NCBI RefSeq assembly: GCF_041381155.1
Contig: NC_091142.1
Location: 6,141,778 to 6,205,777, forward strand
Length of the DNA stretch: 64,000 bases
Source of the DNA: Argopecten irradians
Lineage: Eukaryota; Mollusca; Bivalvia; Pectinida; Pectinidae
Direction of reading: 5' to 3'
Within the stretch, counting starts at the first letter, position 1; each line of letters begins with the position of its first letter. Shown here piece by piece: positions 36,864-46,705 of the stretch. Position numbers and translations under genes: made by a program. The notes under the pieces were generated by a model, which did no database searches, had not been told where the DNA came from, and saw only the letters and a list, made by a program, of their open reading frames with translations.

Positions 36864-37895
36864 GTAAGTAAACTTCATTAGACAGATGTTTACACGTAAA
36901 CCAAGAATGATACATTCATAAATAAATCAATGGCTATCGGCCTGTGTATTTTGTATGAATTCCCATGTGGCATCGGTGAAGATATAGCTGCAATATTGAA
37001 GTTCTTTCTAAAGGGAATTTACAAAACAAGTCCACAAATTGTGAATTTGACGTCTTGTGAGCGGTACGATAGATATTAAGAATGGTAGTTATGTTTATTT
37101 TGAACAAAAATAATATGTAAATGTTTGTATATACATAAAATAATTGGAAACCTATAACAAGGATTTATAAGTGAGAAGGATTCGTGTCTGTCTCTTTACA
37201 CTACTAAACACCACGCGAGACGCTTATGAACCGGGAATAAAAACCGTTTTTCTCAACAAATACTTGTCTTATCGAGTCAAACGAAACGCCAATGTAAAGT
37301 AAATTAAATTTCACAACGTTTATAACTTGCTTTAAAGACGGAAGATTTAGAAGAAATGTCTTAAACTATCGTTAAAAAAATACGACCGCTCATGAAATGG
37401 CAGCACGCTTCAGAAAGTAAGACGGTAACCCTCGCACCCCCATGCTACATCAAAGGCTGCGGCGGCGGATATCAAAGGAAATCAGTCGTCGCCCAACGTC
37501 ACGGTCAGTGCACAAACACAAAAGCGCCTGCGCTGTCTTTGCCCAAAACTCAGTGTGACTTATCCTTCTCATATACGTCCTTGCCTATAATAAAGTATAG
37601 AAAACTGTGCCCGAGTGATTTTCGGAGGCAGTGCTCCACTACGACCCATAACTGTTAGGGACCAATTCATACCCGGCCGAAAGGTATAGTAGGCCGTATA
37701 TTCGTTCTACCATGAAGAGTGCAATCTGACAACCTATTTAGAGCTATAGTAGAGGTACATGTACAGGCCTACAGCAGGACGAGACACTTTGATCATTACA
37801 TTGTGTCGACTGTTGGTATTGCCCATCAGATGTTTTTCGATATTGACATCTAATATTATTGAATTACGGCTAAGAGAAGAGAAATTGAAAATGTA

Positions 37896-37972
37896 GCAGC
37901 CAGATCGGGATTTGAACCCAGGACATTTGAACACTTAGCTAAGGCGAATGCTCTACCAACTGAACTAACTGC
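37896..37972 (-). repeat. tRNA-derived SINE head or tRNA pseudogene
   Basis: On the minus strand the sequence has an A box (tagttcagttggtagagca) and a B box (gggttcaaatccc) at tRNA spacing, within 77 nt. The D arm and most of the T stem form, but the anticodon stem has several mismatches and the acceptor pairing only works in a shifted register. It is therefore not a functional tRNA. The tail downstream is unrelated DNA. It lies in the putative TMEM45 5'UTR intron. Confidence 0.7.
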
Positions 37973-38282
37973 ATGGACAGTACTGGTCACTGAAGGCCGA
38001 CACAGTCCAATCCTACTAAACATGTATATTATTATAATATCTGTACAATATGCATATGCAAATAAATAGCACTGATTGTAAAAAAAACACTGATGAGGAG
38101 AACCAAGGACGTTATAAATCCTCGGCTGAACAGCATATTTCTGTTTTTATGATGTATTTAAATTGTAATCTTTTTTGTATAATTATAGAATTCTGTGCCA
38201 GACGAATATGCTGAAATAACACTGAGTATGCCAATCATGCCGGTCTGATCTTCCAAGCTACACAGAACACCAACAACACAAC

Positions 38283-39134
38283 ATGAATGTCCCTTTGGTT
38301 TTATCGGGATGTTACTTTCTTCCTATGGGAATCTGGTGGCTATTTCAAGCAACGAAAAAGTACTTTTACTGTAAGCAAAGGAGAATCGAATTCATCAGTG
38401 CTATTTCCTATCCATGTTGTCAGTCCTGTCAGAGATGGCCAATAGAAGGAACAATAAAATTGATCAGTTGTCTCCTAATAATGGGCTATTGTTTCGCATC
38501 AGCTACCGATTTCGGCAGAGCTGGTAAAATTGTTAGTTACAACGATCTTAGCCATGGGACAGTATTTGCTTTCTTTGTAATTTGCAGCGTAATTGATCTG
38601 ATCAAATCTGTGTGTGGGAAACTATTTTTGGAAGATTTAGACTATGCTGCGTTAGCTCTTACATTCGGTGTCCAAGGTATTTTGTATGGTTTTCATGTTC
38701 CGGATGTCCATGCGGAAGAATGGACTGTCAACTCTCTGATGATGATTTCAGCTTTCACCTGTGGGATTATTGTTATCATTGAGATGAAAATGCGTAATGT
38801 GATATTCTGCCCTATTCTGCGAGCATTTGGCCTGATGGTGCTTGGAACATGGTTCTTACATTCGGCTCTTGTACTGATGGATCCACTTACAGTACAAGAC
38901 AAAGAAGAAACACATAAAATGGTTATCTCCCTTTCCATGTTCTATTCCTGGCACGTGGCCGTGAACTTCATCCTTGTCATTTGTGGATGGATCCTTACAT
39001 ATAAGTGTATGTCTTTGAACAAATGTTGCTGCGTCCCTGTGGGCATGGAATCAGGGGGCGATGCTATATTTCTTGAGAATCGTATTCGTTTTGACTACCA
39101 CATTCTTGATCGACTTGATTCAGACTTAGATTAA
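38283..39134 (+). CDS. TMEM45: TMEM45 family (DUF716) seven-pass membrane protein
   Basis: The 283-residue protein matches TMEM45A/B in layout and key words. Seven hydrophobic spans lie at about 5-22, 57-75, 91-109, 119-138, 150-168, 177-200 and 217-240. GCYFLPMGIWW near the N-terminus parallels GSFFLIIGLCW of human TMEM45B, GTWFLHSALVL (188-198) parallels GTWFWQIGFVL, and the SWH of the last span (222-224) parallels CWH. A cysteine cluster (KCCC, 247-250) follows the last span. The family sits in endomembranes and its biochemical role is poorly known; family members are about 275 aa, so the length is normal. The start is the first ATG in frame, with A at -3. The CDS has no intron, unlike my memory of the multi-exon vertebrate genes, although a 5'UTR intron is likely. 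An intronless CDS could mean intron loss or an old retrocopy; no poly-A tract or direct repeats were seen. Confidence 0.9.
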   Translation: MNVPLVLSGCYFLPMGIWWLFQATKKYFYCKQRRIEFISAISYPCCQSCQRWPIEGTIKLISCLLIMGYCFASATDFGRAGKIVSYNDLSHGTVFAFFVICSVIDLIKSVCGKLFLEDLDYAALALTFGVQGILYGFHVPDVHAEEWTVNSLMMISAFTCGIIVIIEMKMRNVIFCPILRAFGLMVLGTWFLHSALVLMDPLTVQDKEETHKMVISLSMFYSWHVAVNFILVICGWILTYKCMSLNKCCCVPVGMESGGDAIFLENRIRFDYHILDRLDSDLD

Positions 39135-39596
39135 CATGAAAGGTACTGTACATTCTCAAACAAATCAAGATAAATTTCCATGAGGTTTTTAAGTCCAAAA
39201 GATCATTGTTTTAAGAGAAATCTTCTCATTTAAGAAGGTGAGAAATGTTTTTTTACGAAAAATTATTTTCTAGTAATTATAATAGGTAGTTGATAAATAT
39301 TTTTACAAATTGTTGGTCAGCATTTACTCTTAATAGTTTTTTTTAAATTCAAATTACTAGATTGCCAAGATTATTACAAATTACTAAAGGATTTTAACAT
39401 ACTTTCAACAAGTTATTTGTGGAATCCAAGATAAACATTGTTGTTCTATAAATCATATATATGTACGTACATGTACTACCATCTTCAGATGGATTTCATG
39501 TCATAGGTCTTCAAACGGAAGGATTAACATGCAGTCAAATTTCTTATGATGATTTCAGCCTTCACCATCTCAAAAAAAAAAATTGTTCTGTTTTTA
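39135..39596. other. 3' flank of TMEM45
   Basis: AT-rich 3' flank. No canonical aataaa was found close to the stop. The first clear aataaa words downstream are in the 39810-39907 tandem duplication. Confidence 0.4.
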
Positions 39597-39762
39597 GCAT
39601 ATCAGAGTTATCTCCCTTGCTCAACAGTATCAATTGTGACATCATATTATTTATATAATTTTATGAGTGAAACATCATTTTCTCAGAAAAATTATACGCT
39701 TGCAAACACATGATGACACAATTTATAGGTATACTTTCAAGGGCAGATAACTCTTTAATTTA
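39597..39762 (+). mobile_element. F4 MITE, copy 3
   Basis: Runs from tatcagagttatctccctt to aagggcagataactctttaa with central acacatgatgacacaattta; about 166 bp. Confidence 0.8.
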
Positions 39763-39809
39763 AAAAGACAAAATAAGGTAAACGGCACTAAGTCAGACTA
39801 TATTCTATT

Positions 39810-39907
39810 AATAAATACTTGTTGGTAATACAGTATTCACCTGGTAGTAACAGGGCTCAATAAATACTTGTTGGTAATACAGTATTCACCTGGTAGTAAT
39901 AGGGCTC
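39810..39907. repeat. 49-bp tandem duplication carrying aataaa
   Basis: aataaatacttgttggtaat to tagtaacagggctc occurs twice in tandem with a 49-bp step and one base difference (taac/taat). Each copy starts with an AATAAA hexamer, so if the TMEM45 transcript extends this far it would have two identical poly(A) signals. Confidence 0.9.
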
Positions 39908-40333
39908 GAATTTCAGGCTGTTTTACTTGTAAAATTTTATCCCTGTAGCAACAAAAAGAGATCATGATGTCTTCTTTACATGTATATATGCACACGTTTA
40001 TTTGATGTTGGTTCATTCCTTTCTGTATGTAAGGAAATTATCACCTTCAGATCTTTGTCTCAAATTAAAGTGCAATATTTTAAAGATGTCCTGTCTTACT
40101 TGAAATCCACCTAACTTTACTTGAGCTTTAATTATGAAATGGGTGATTGCCTGAACATTTACATAATTTTCGGATCATCCTGTATTAAATGTACTGTACA
40201 TTTATTTACATGTCACTTTTAATGTAATTCTTTGTTGTTGCTTTTTTTTTTTTTTTTTCAATATATACACTTGTAGTTCCCGGTTATATGAGTCTCACTT
40301 TATATATCATAAACAATAGTTAGGTTACGTAAT
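39908..40333. other. intergenic, nothing recognised
   Basis: No gene or repeat family recognised; a poly-T run lies at about 40242-40259. Confidence 0.4.
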
Positions 40334-40512
40334 TACCGTAATTGACTTAATAAGCGTCCATGGTATTTAAAAAAAAATGAAAAATGAAAAGGTGCTTATT
40401 AAGACAAAATTTATCATTGCAAACCTTCAAAGTTTCAGTCTTTATTTATTACCGGCCAATTTAAATTGAGGCCTCAGAAGGGGGAGGAGCACTCATTGGG
40501 TCAAATACGGTA
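40334..40512. mobile_element. MITE with 'taccgta' ends
   Basis: Left end taccgtaattgacttaataa gcg; right end a reverse complement, cactcattgggtcaaatacg gta, giving imperfect inverted repeats of about 25 bp in a 179-bp element. Only one copy was seen in this window. Confidence 0.7.
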
Positions 40513-41432
40513 GTTGGTGTTTTATGTACTGCAGTTGATTTGTATCAAATCAACATATAACATGCCTAAGGATGATTTGAAGGAGCTGCTATTTAGGTTG
40601 CCAATATGTGATATCTGGTATTTCATTCTGTGTTGCATATGCCAATATATAAGCTTATACGGATATTATTTAAAGTGATAGACTGTAGATCGGCCTCAAA
40701 ATGTAAATCAGTAGACCTACTAGGGTTAATATGTCAATTGTCTGTCTTTGAGCTACACTCCAACAATGTTAGAGGTTAAAACGACGAGATACTTTTTAAC
40801 ATTGCTTCGTGTGACATATCCACCCAATGTAATGAGGTGGAATAAGACCTAATACACTGTGTAGGTGTACCTTTGAGCTACTAGCTCTGATAGATCTTTG
40901 AGTTTGATCTTTAAAAAACACACAAAAACTCTCCTTTTCTATAGGAGCTTGTACAATAAAAACGTACCATCTTCTGTAGCAGTTACTTACAATTTAAGTT
41001 CTACAAATGAACAGGAAAGGAATGAGGTAAAATTATTTCAAACTCCCCTCACTAAAATTGTGCCATTTTATTGATAAGCACCTTTCTACAGTGCCTTTAG
41101 CTATATTAGGATTGAAAATGCAGTGCTTCTTCAGTTAACGAAATGTTCTGAGAAAAAATAAGAAATTATAATGCTATATTAGCTACATGACCATTGTCAA
41201 ATGGCATTCATATTATTCTATTTAATTTCAGCACATAAGTACTGAATTTTTTTGTTTTGATTAAAAAATTGTTTAACTTATTATTAAAATATAGTCATCA
41301 AGGTTAAGATATAAATAAATAATTCTGCCATATAAAAAAGATTTGTATCTCAAATCATAAGTCATGATTTTCAGTTCTTCCACAAAATGGATTAGAGATG
41401 CATGGTCGTTATAAGGAAAGTTTTAATATCAG
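40513..41432. other. intergenic; scrap shared with 52.05 kb
   Basis: No gene seen. At about 40752-40800 the order tccaacaatgttagaggt, acgacgagatac, tttttaac recurs at about 52058-52105 (tcaaacaatgctagaggt, acgactacacac, tttttaat), probably one more dispersed family. Confidence 0.4.
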
Positions 41433-41777
41433 TTAAAGTGAACAGTCGGGCAAGGATGGCTTAAGTCGGTAAAAATGGTGTGAATGTATCAGTATAATTA
41501 CTTATGAAATAGAAAAATAAAATCTCTCGTCAAAATCTGTCTGCGTACGAAGGAATTAATTTAAAGTATGGAAATCCTAAAACGTCCTCCCGGCTCACTA
41601 TGTCCGTGGTTACATTTCCATGCAGCCTCGCTTTCAATGCTTTCAACTTTTCTTTACTTTAATAGTCAGAACTGGGAAACGTAAGCAGAACTTGGCTGTC
41701 GTATTAATATGCGAGAACTTTTGGAAGGCCAACGAACGCATTTAGACTGGTTTTCTTTAACTGACTATTCACTTTAA
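41433..41777 (+). mobile_element. F6 MITE, copy 2
   Basis: Runs from ttaaagtgaacagtcgggca to ctgactattcactttaa (345 bp). The interior carries gcaaggatggcttaagtcgg, acgtcctcccggctcac and tatgtccgtggttaca, shared in reverse with the 6562-6771 copy. TTAA is at both ends. No coding capacity. Confidence 0.85.
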
Positions 41778-42496
41778 GATAGTAAGATAACGCCATATAA
41801 AAATGAATTTATCAGTCCCCAAATGAAAGCCAATTATTGATTTAATTAGTTTATACGAATATCATAAGTTTCGCTGAAGCCAATTATTGTATTTAGCTTT
41901 TTAAAAAAAATGTTGTATGCATGGTTTGTTGATTTTTATTACATTTATTTTGTGTATAATTCTATTTTGTAAATATTGCCTGTTTTAATTGGTGTTTTAT
42001 ATGTAATTGCCAGTATTTTATGTCGACGGTGTTGCCAATTTTGTATTTTGCTTTTACAGAATGATTGTATTATTTGTATAGTAGTATACAGTATAATGTT
42101 GGAATCATATTGATAGGTTGAAGTTGAGATATTTATTACTATTATTTTGTTTTCTAGGTTTTAATATGATAGTGTTCAGAATTAAGTAGAATTTTGATGA
42201 ATATTTTTTTTACTGTCACAAATATATAATTTAGTGCTGGACATTAAAACAAATATTATGATAAAAACAGTTGCAAGTTTCAATCTAAAGACTCATTCAT
42301 GCTTGAGTTTCGAAATTAATTAAAATTGCAAGTCAAGTTTATTTTATTTACTCTTTCTTGTAACTTCAATAATAAACTGTTCCAACCATGAAATTGGACA
42401 GACCATATGATTAATTATTACAAGTGTATATATGTGATTTATCAAAACATTGACAAGATTCTAACCAGGATTACTTCATGGCCTTTATTCCGTCTC
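41778..42496. other. intergenic, nothing recognised
   Basis: AT-rich; no gene or repeat recognised. Confidence 0.4.
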
Positions 42497-42670
42497 TGCA
42501 TGTTTAAGAGTTATCTGCCCTTGTGAGTAGGAATTGATTGTGACAAAATGTTTTTATGGGCATAATGTCATTTTTTTTTCAGAAAAATTATGTGAGTTTT
42601 GCTTACAAAATAATTTATGATGTCATAAGCACTACCTTTTCCGCAAGGGATATAATTCTGTAATATGCAA
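42497..42670 (+). mobile_element. F4 MITE, copy 4
   Basis: Runs from tttaagagttatctgccctt to gcaagggatataattctgta atatgc, with gtgagtaggaattgattgtg and tttatgatgtcataagc in between; about 174 bp. Confidence 0.8.
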
Positions 42671-42999
42671 AGACAAAATATCAGGTTTTAAACATTGTTT
42701 AACACTTGGATATACCGGTACTTGCACATTGAACTTTGCACAATGTACATACATGTCTTAACAACATGAAATCTATCCTTCCTTCAAACCAGCTTTCATT
42801 TACGACCGCTTTTTATCTTGAAACTGAATCCAAGGTCAATCTATATAATTACCAGTAGGTATGTAGATGTTCATTGATATTACATTTCATTCTCAAACAG
42901 CATTCGTTGATGGTATATTTTAAACTTTACTTTGTCAAATATCCCCTATTTTAAACTGTATGTAACAGAGTGCAGGATTTATAATAAATTTAATCACTG

Positions 43000-43068
43000 C
43001 CTCCGCCAGGGATTGAACTCTGGGCCTCTGAATTACTAGTCTGATGCTGAACTGATTGAGCAAAAGGT
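43000..43068 (-). repeat. tRNA-derived SINE fragment
   Basis: The minus strand has a gctcaatcagttcagca A-box-like word and gagttcaatccctgg as B box at tRNA spacing, followed by ggcggaggc. It lacks a proper cloverleaf, so it is read as a SINE head or tRNA pseudogene. Confidence 0.6.
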
Positions 43069-43290
43069 ATATAGTTTTTTCTAACCAAGTGGTATATTGG
43101 GGCTAGTATTGACCAGGGTTGCATGTACTTTGTTAAAGTTCCCTTTTGAAACTTGAAAGATATTCAGTTAATCTCATGTTGTTACCTGGTAAAGCGTATC
43201 TGGTGATGTTTGGTTGTGATGTTTGTTGTTAATGTGTTGTCATCATTTAAAACATAACAGAACAAGAGTAGAATGCCACCAGCTGGGCAC

Positions 43291-43517
43291 CATCCTCGTT
43301 ACTCCAGGGGTTCCGATCACTTACAATCTCTACACACCTGGACTATCTCATAGTAAAACTGGAGGCAACAGAACAGAACAGGTAATTTAGTTCTTTGATG
43401 TACATCAAAAGAGCTGTATGTCAAATGTTTTCAGCTGAGCTGCCTTCAATTTCACTATGAGATAGTCAAGGGGTGGAGAGATCGTAAGTGATCAAAACCC
43501 CTGGAGTATCGAGAATG
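43291..43517 (+). mobile_element. F2 MITE, copy
   Basis: Runs from catcctcgttactccagggg to ctggagtatcgagaatg (227 bp), with the subterminal acacacctggactatctcat and its reverse partner tgagatagtcaaggggtgga, and gtacatcaaaagagctgtat inside. It lacks the 'gatgttgggcgtcg' block, so it is an internal-deletion form. Confidence 0.85.
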
Positions 43518-43519
43518 GC

Positions 43520-43590
43520 TGGACACTAGAACCTGCGACCCCAGACTTACTGGTTTACAGCTCTATCAAGTGTGCTAAAGAGAAAACTAA
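43520..43590 (-). repeat. tRNA-derived SINE fragment
   Basis: The minus strand carries tagcacacttgatagagct (A box) and gtcgcaggttctagt (B box) about 30 bp apart. It directly abuts the right end of the F2 copy, which suggests that F2 landed in or beside a SINE. Confidence 0.55.
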
Positions 43591-45086
43591 GCTAGACGGC
43601 AACCATATATCACTACACAATGTAACCAGAACACATTATAAATACAAGGGAGGTAACTGGATAAAGTGCAAATTCTATGAAGATTTTCAAAAACTTATCT
43701 GCCTGGTATACTATAATCAAAAGTATGATATGCAAATTCGTGAAGTGTTCCATAAAAAGAAAACAATAATAATGATTAAAAGTTATTAAATTTCAAATCC
43801 TTTTCAAAAGATTTCATCTGTATTTTCTTTTAATCATTCATAGTTTTTTGGTGTTTTTTTTCCTTTTCTTCATCATTGAATTCATACAATATGAAAGTTC
43901 ATCACTAATATAAATATAATGGATCTATATACTATATAGATATATTAAAATAATGGTAGAAATATATGATCTTTGAGATCCAATACATATACTATAGCTG
44001 TAAACTTGCCTAGGAATTTTTGTTATAATTATTTTTGTTAGATTTTGAAATCCAATTTATATACACTGTATCATTTACTTATGTTAGTGCCAATATCTTT
44101 TCATGAGATTAATTTCTAAGAGACATAGATCTATATATATATGTGTATAGCCATATATGAAGGGATAGAGTCCTTTATGACTTGATAACTAATTTATTCA
44201 AAAAAATTAATTTAATTTTGTATTCTAAAAATTATAATCTATTGAATACAAATGTACTCCGCATAATCATGCAGAGATATTTTTTTCAAAAGGTAAAAAT
44301 GTCAACTCTTATTCCAATTTGGTGTCTTGTAGTTGCATCAGTATTTATCTATCAAAACTGTAGGAAATAAGGAAAATTTATGGCATATTTGCCATTAGAA
44401 ATAGTTATGAGTTTCCACAGGGTGGTATTTTAAGACCTTCACTCTTCTTTTAATAAGCATGCATATCAACTTAATATGATTGATATTTTTTAAGTCAAAT
44501 TCTTATTCATGTATCATCAAATAAATATCAAAATTAAGAAAGTTTCATTCGGTCAATTTGGAGTATAATACCCTCTGGTAAAATCCAACGTAATATAATT
44601 TCAGGTTTAAGACCACAGATGTATTTATACTTTGTTATTTGGTGATAATTTCATTTTTACCTAAGATAAAACAAACTAATAGTCGGAGGGAAAGCAAGTC
44701 ATTACAAACTTTGTAACATTTCAATACAGTACTGGAAAATAAATATTTCTTTGGTGCTCTTTCAATCGATCAAATCAAATAGAATAAAGAAATTTTTATG
44801 TTCCATTATATGGCATTAGCATTGCCAATTGTTCACATCCTTGAATGGTATTCATGACAATATCAAGGAAATACCCATTTTGTTCTGTGGATTTCCAAAC
44901 AATTAATATCGAGCTATATCATTAATGTTTGCTTTACATATATATACGGTACATGTATGTACAATTATGTAAAAATATATTTTACCCCACAATAAATTGT
45001 TGATATAGACATTCTTAAGAGTTTTATTTTAATTTCATGGTCGAGAAACAAGTACAAATTTGTTTGATGTCATGATATGGTAATTC
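43591..45086. other. intergenic, AT-rich
   Basis: No gene or repeat family recognised. Several tata-rich runs occur (about 43915-43965 and 44125-44150). Confidence 0.45.
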
Positions 45087-45388
45087 CATCCTCGATACTC
45101 CAGGGGTTCCTATCACTTACGATCTCTACACCCCTGGATTATCAAGGCAACAGAACAGAACAGGTAATTCAGTCATTTGATGTACATCAAAACAGCTGTA
45201 TAATGATACACTGTGGTCGACTGTGTGGCTTTGATGTTAGGCGTTGCTCTCTCTGAAGTCTTCATAGGAAATCTTTGCTGGCCTATGATTGGTTAAATGT
45301 TTTCCGCTGAGCTGCCTCCAATTTTCCTAAGGGATAGTCCAGGGGTGGAGAGATCGTAAGAGATCGGAACCCCTGGAATATCGAGGAT
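45087..45388 (+). mobile_element. F2 MITE, full-length copy
   Basis: Runs from catcctcgatactccagggg to ctggaatatcgaggat (302 bp), with cgtataatgatacactgtgg, ggctttgatgttaggcgttg and ctggcctatgattggtta inside. It is the copy closest to 13063-13377. Confidence 0.9.
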
Positions 45389-45434
45389 TTGTTAATTCAC
45401 AATTCAAAGGAAGTTCAAGGTTACAAATGTAATC

Positions 45435-45796
45435 ATAAAGGCCCACTACCTTTCAGAAACAAAAATTAAAAGTTTCTTAAAAACAAAAATAACAATGGAA
45501 AATTGATAATGATGTGGCTTAAGATAAGGTTACAACATCAAATAAATATATATATAATCTTTATGTGAACAATGAACATATATTTCACTGCTTTACCTTT
45601 CGATGTAATGAAAGTCAATTAACACACGGTAATTAGAACAAAGTGGAAAACATAATACGACTGCTGCGTTACGAAAATTAACATTTATTTCAATTAAATT
45701 GTTCATATGTTGGTGATCAGCTAATAAATTTTGTGACTCTAGAAAATTATCAATCTCGTTTTATATTCCCATTTTGTTTCAGAAGGGTAGTGCGGC
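45435..45796 (+). mobile_element. F1 MITE, full-length diverged copy
   Basis: Runs from ataaaggcccactacctttc to agaagggtagtgcgg (about 362 bp), with gtggcttaagataaggttac, tcactgctttacctttcgat and cataatacgactgctgcgtt. More diverged than 9211 and 34261, and the terminal TTAA is not intact. Confidence 0.8.
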
Positions 45797-45945
45797 ATTG
45801 TGCATGGAAAAAATAAGAGTTTCCTGAGACAATCAAAGACCAACAGCCCTACATATGTGAGCCTAAATAAACTCATGATCATGAGATCGGGGCTTGCTGT
45901 TAAATTGTTGGAAACTTTTACCACTTGACCACCTAAGTTGGCCTT
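45797..45945 (-). repeat. tRNA-derived SINE-like segment
   Basis: The minus strand begins ggccaacttaggtggtcaag tggtaaaag, with an A-box-like tggtcaagtgg, and continues through gcaagccccgatctc and ggctcacatatgtagggctg. It abuts the F1 copy. The 90-codon minus frame over it is not a gene. Confidence 0.5.
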
Positions 45946-46178
45946 TGAAACTAGAAAATAAGAAATCAAAATATCTTTTACATATATATAGTGTAGTTTA
46001 TTTTCTTTCATTCTATTTATCTTTCATAAAGCACAACAAATATTCATATCATTCTTAAATATCACAGATTTATAATACATTCATACTCGAGAAATGTACA
46101 ATGGGATCGGCTAACTGGTGAACAAATCAATTGGAAATCTTACAGAAAAATATAAATTAATAATGCCAAGTTAACTCC
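45946..46178. other. 3' flank of MORN3, AT-rich
   Basis: An AATAAA hexamer on the minus strand (plus tttatt at about 45998-46003) is a possible but distant poly(A) signal for MORN3, about 700 bp beyond its stop. Confidence 0.3.
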
Positions 46179-46255
46179 TTAAATCCCTGAAATTTCATTA
46201 TGGACCGGTCTAACCATTGATTTAGGAGAGTCTAAATGTGTCTTCAGGGGTGAAT
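46179..46255 (+). mobile_element. F5 mini-MITE, copy 3
   Basis: Runs from cttaaatccctgaaatttca to gtcttcaggggtgaat. The left end has lost the 'ttcaccc' match; the right end is intact. Confidence 0.8.
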
Positions 46256-46705
46256 CAGTAGGTATATGTGATTACTTGCTAACAATTGCTCATGATTATT
46301 TTTTTAACAATCCTGTCACTATACCTAGTGAATCTGAACATGAAAACAAGTCATAACTTAAAATCCAAATGACAATATCGGAAAAACAAATATAAGCATC
46401 ACAAGAAAATGCTGATTTCTCAATTATTGTTCAAGCGATTCTACACAATAAATTATCAAAAATAGGTCTTAAAAATACTGTAATACAGAAATATATCTAT
46501 AAATTTCTCATTAAATTAATTCCTTCAAGAATAAATCTCTTTATAAACAACATTTAGTGATATATCAGCAGCAGTATATTTTTTTCTAAGATATTTCTAA
46601 CATTAAAGCGATTTACCAGCAGCAGTAAGGTATAGAGGTTCACATTAACAGTCATTTATGCCCATCACTTGTACTAACAACAGTTTATATAACCAAATAC
46701 TAGTT

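Noticed and set aside
37896-37972. Functional tRNA gene on the minus strand
   Set aside because: A and B boxes are good, but the anticodon stem has several mismatches and the acceptor stem only pairs in a shifted register; better read as a SINE head or pseudogene.
38089-38125. Hammerhead ribozyme-like word ctgatgagga
   Set aside because: The required GAAA after stem II and a pairing stem III could not be found.
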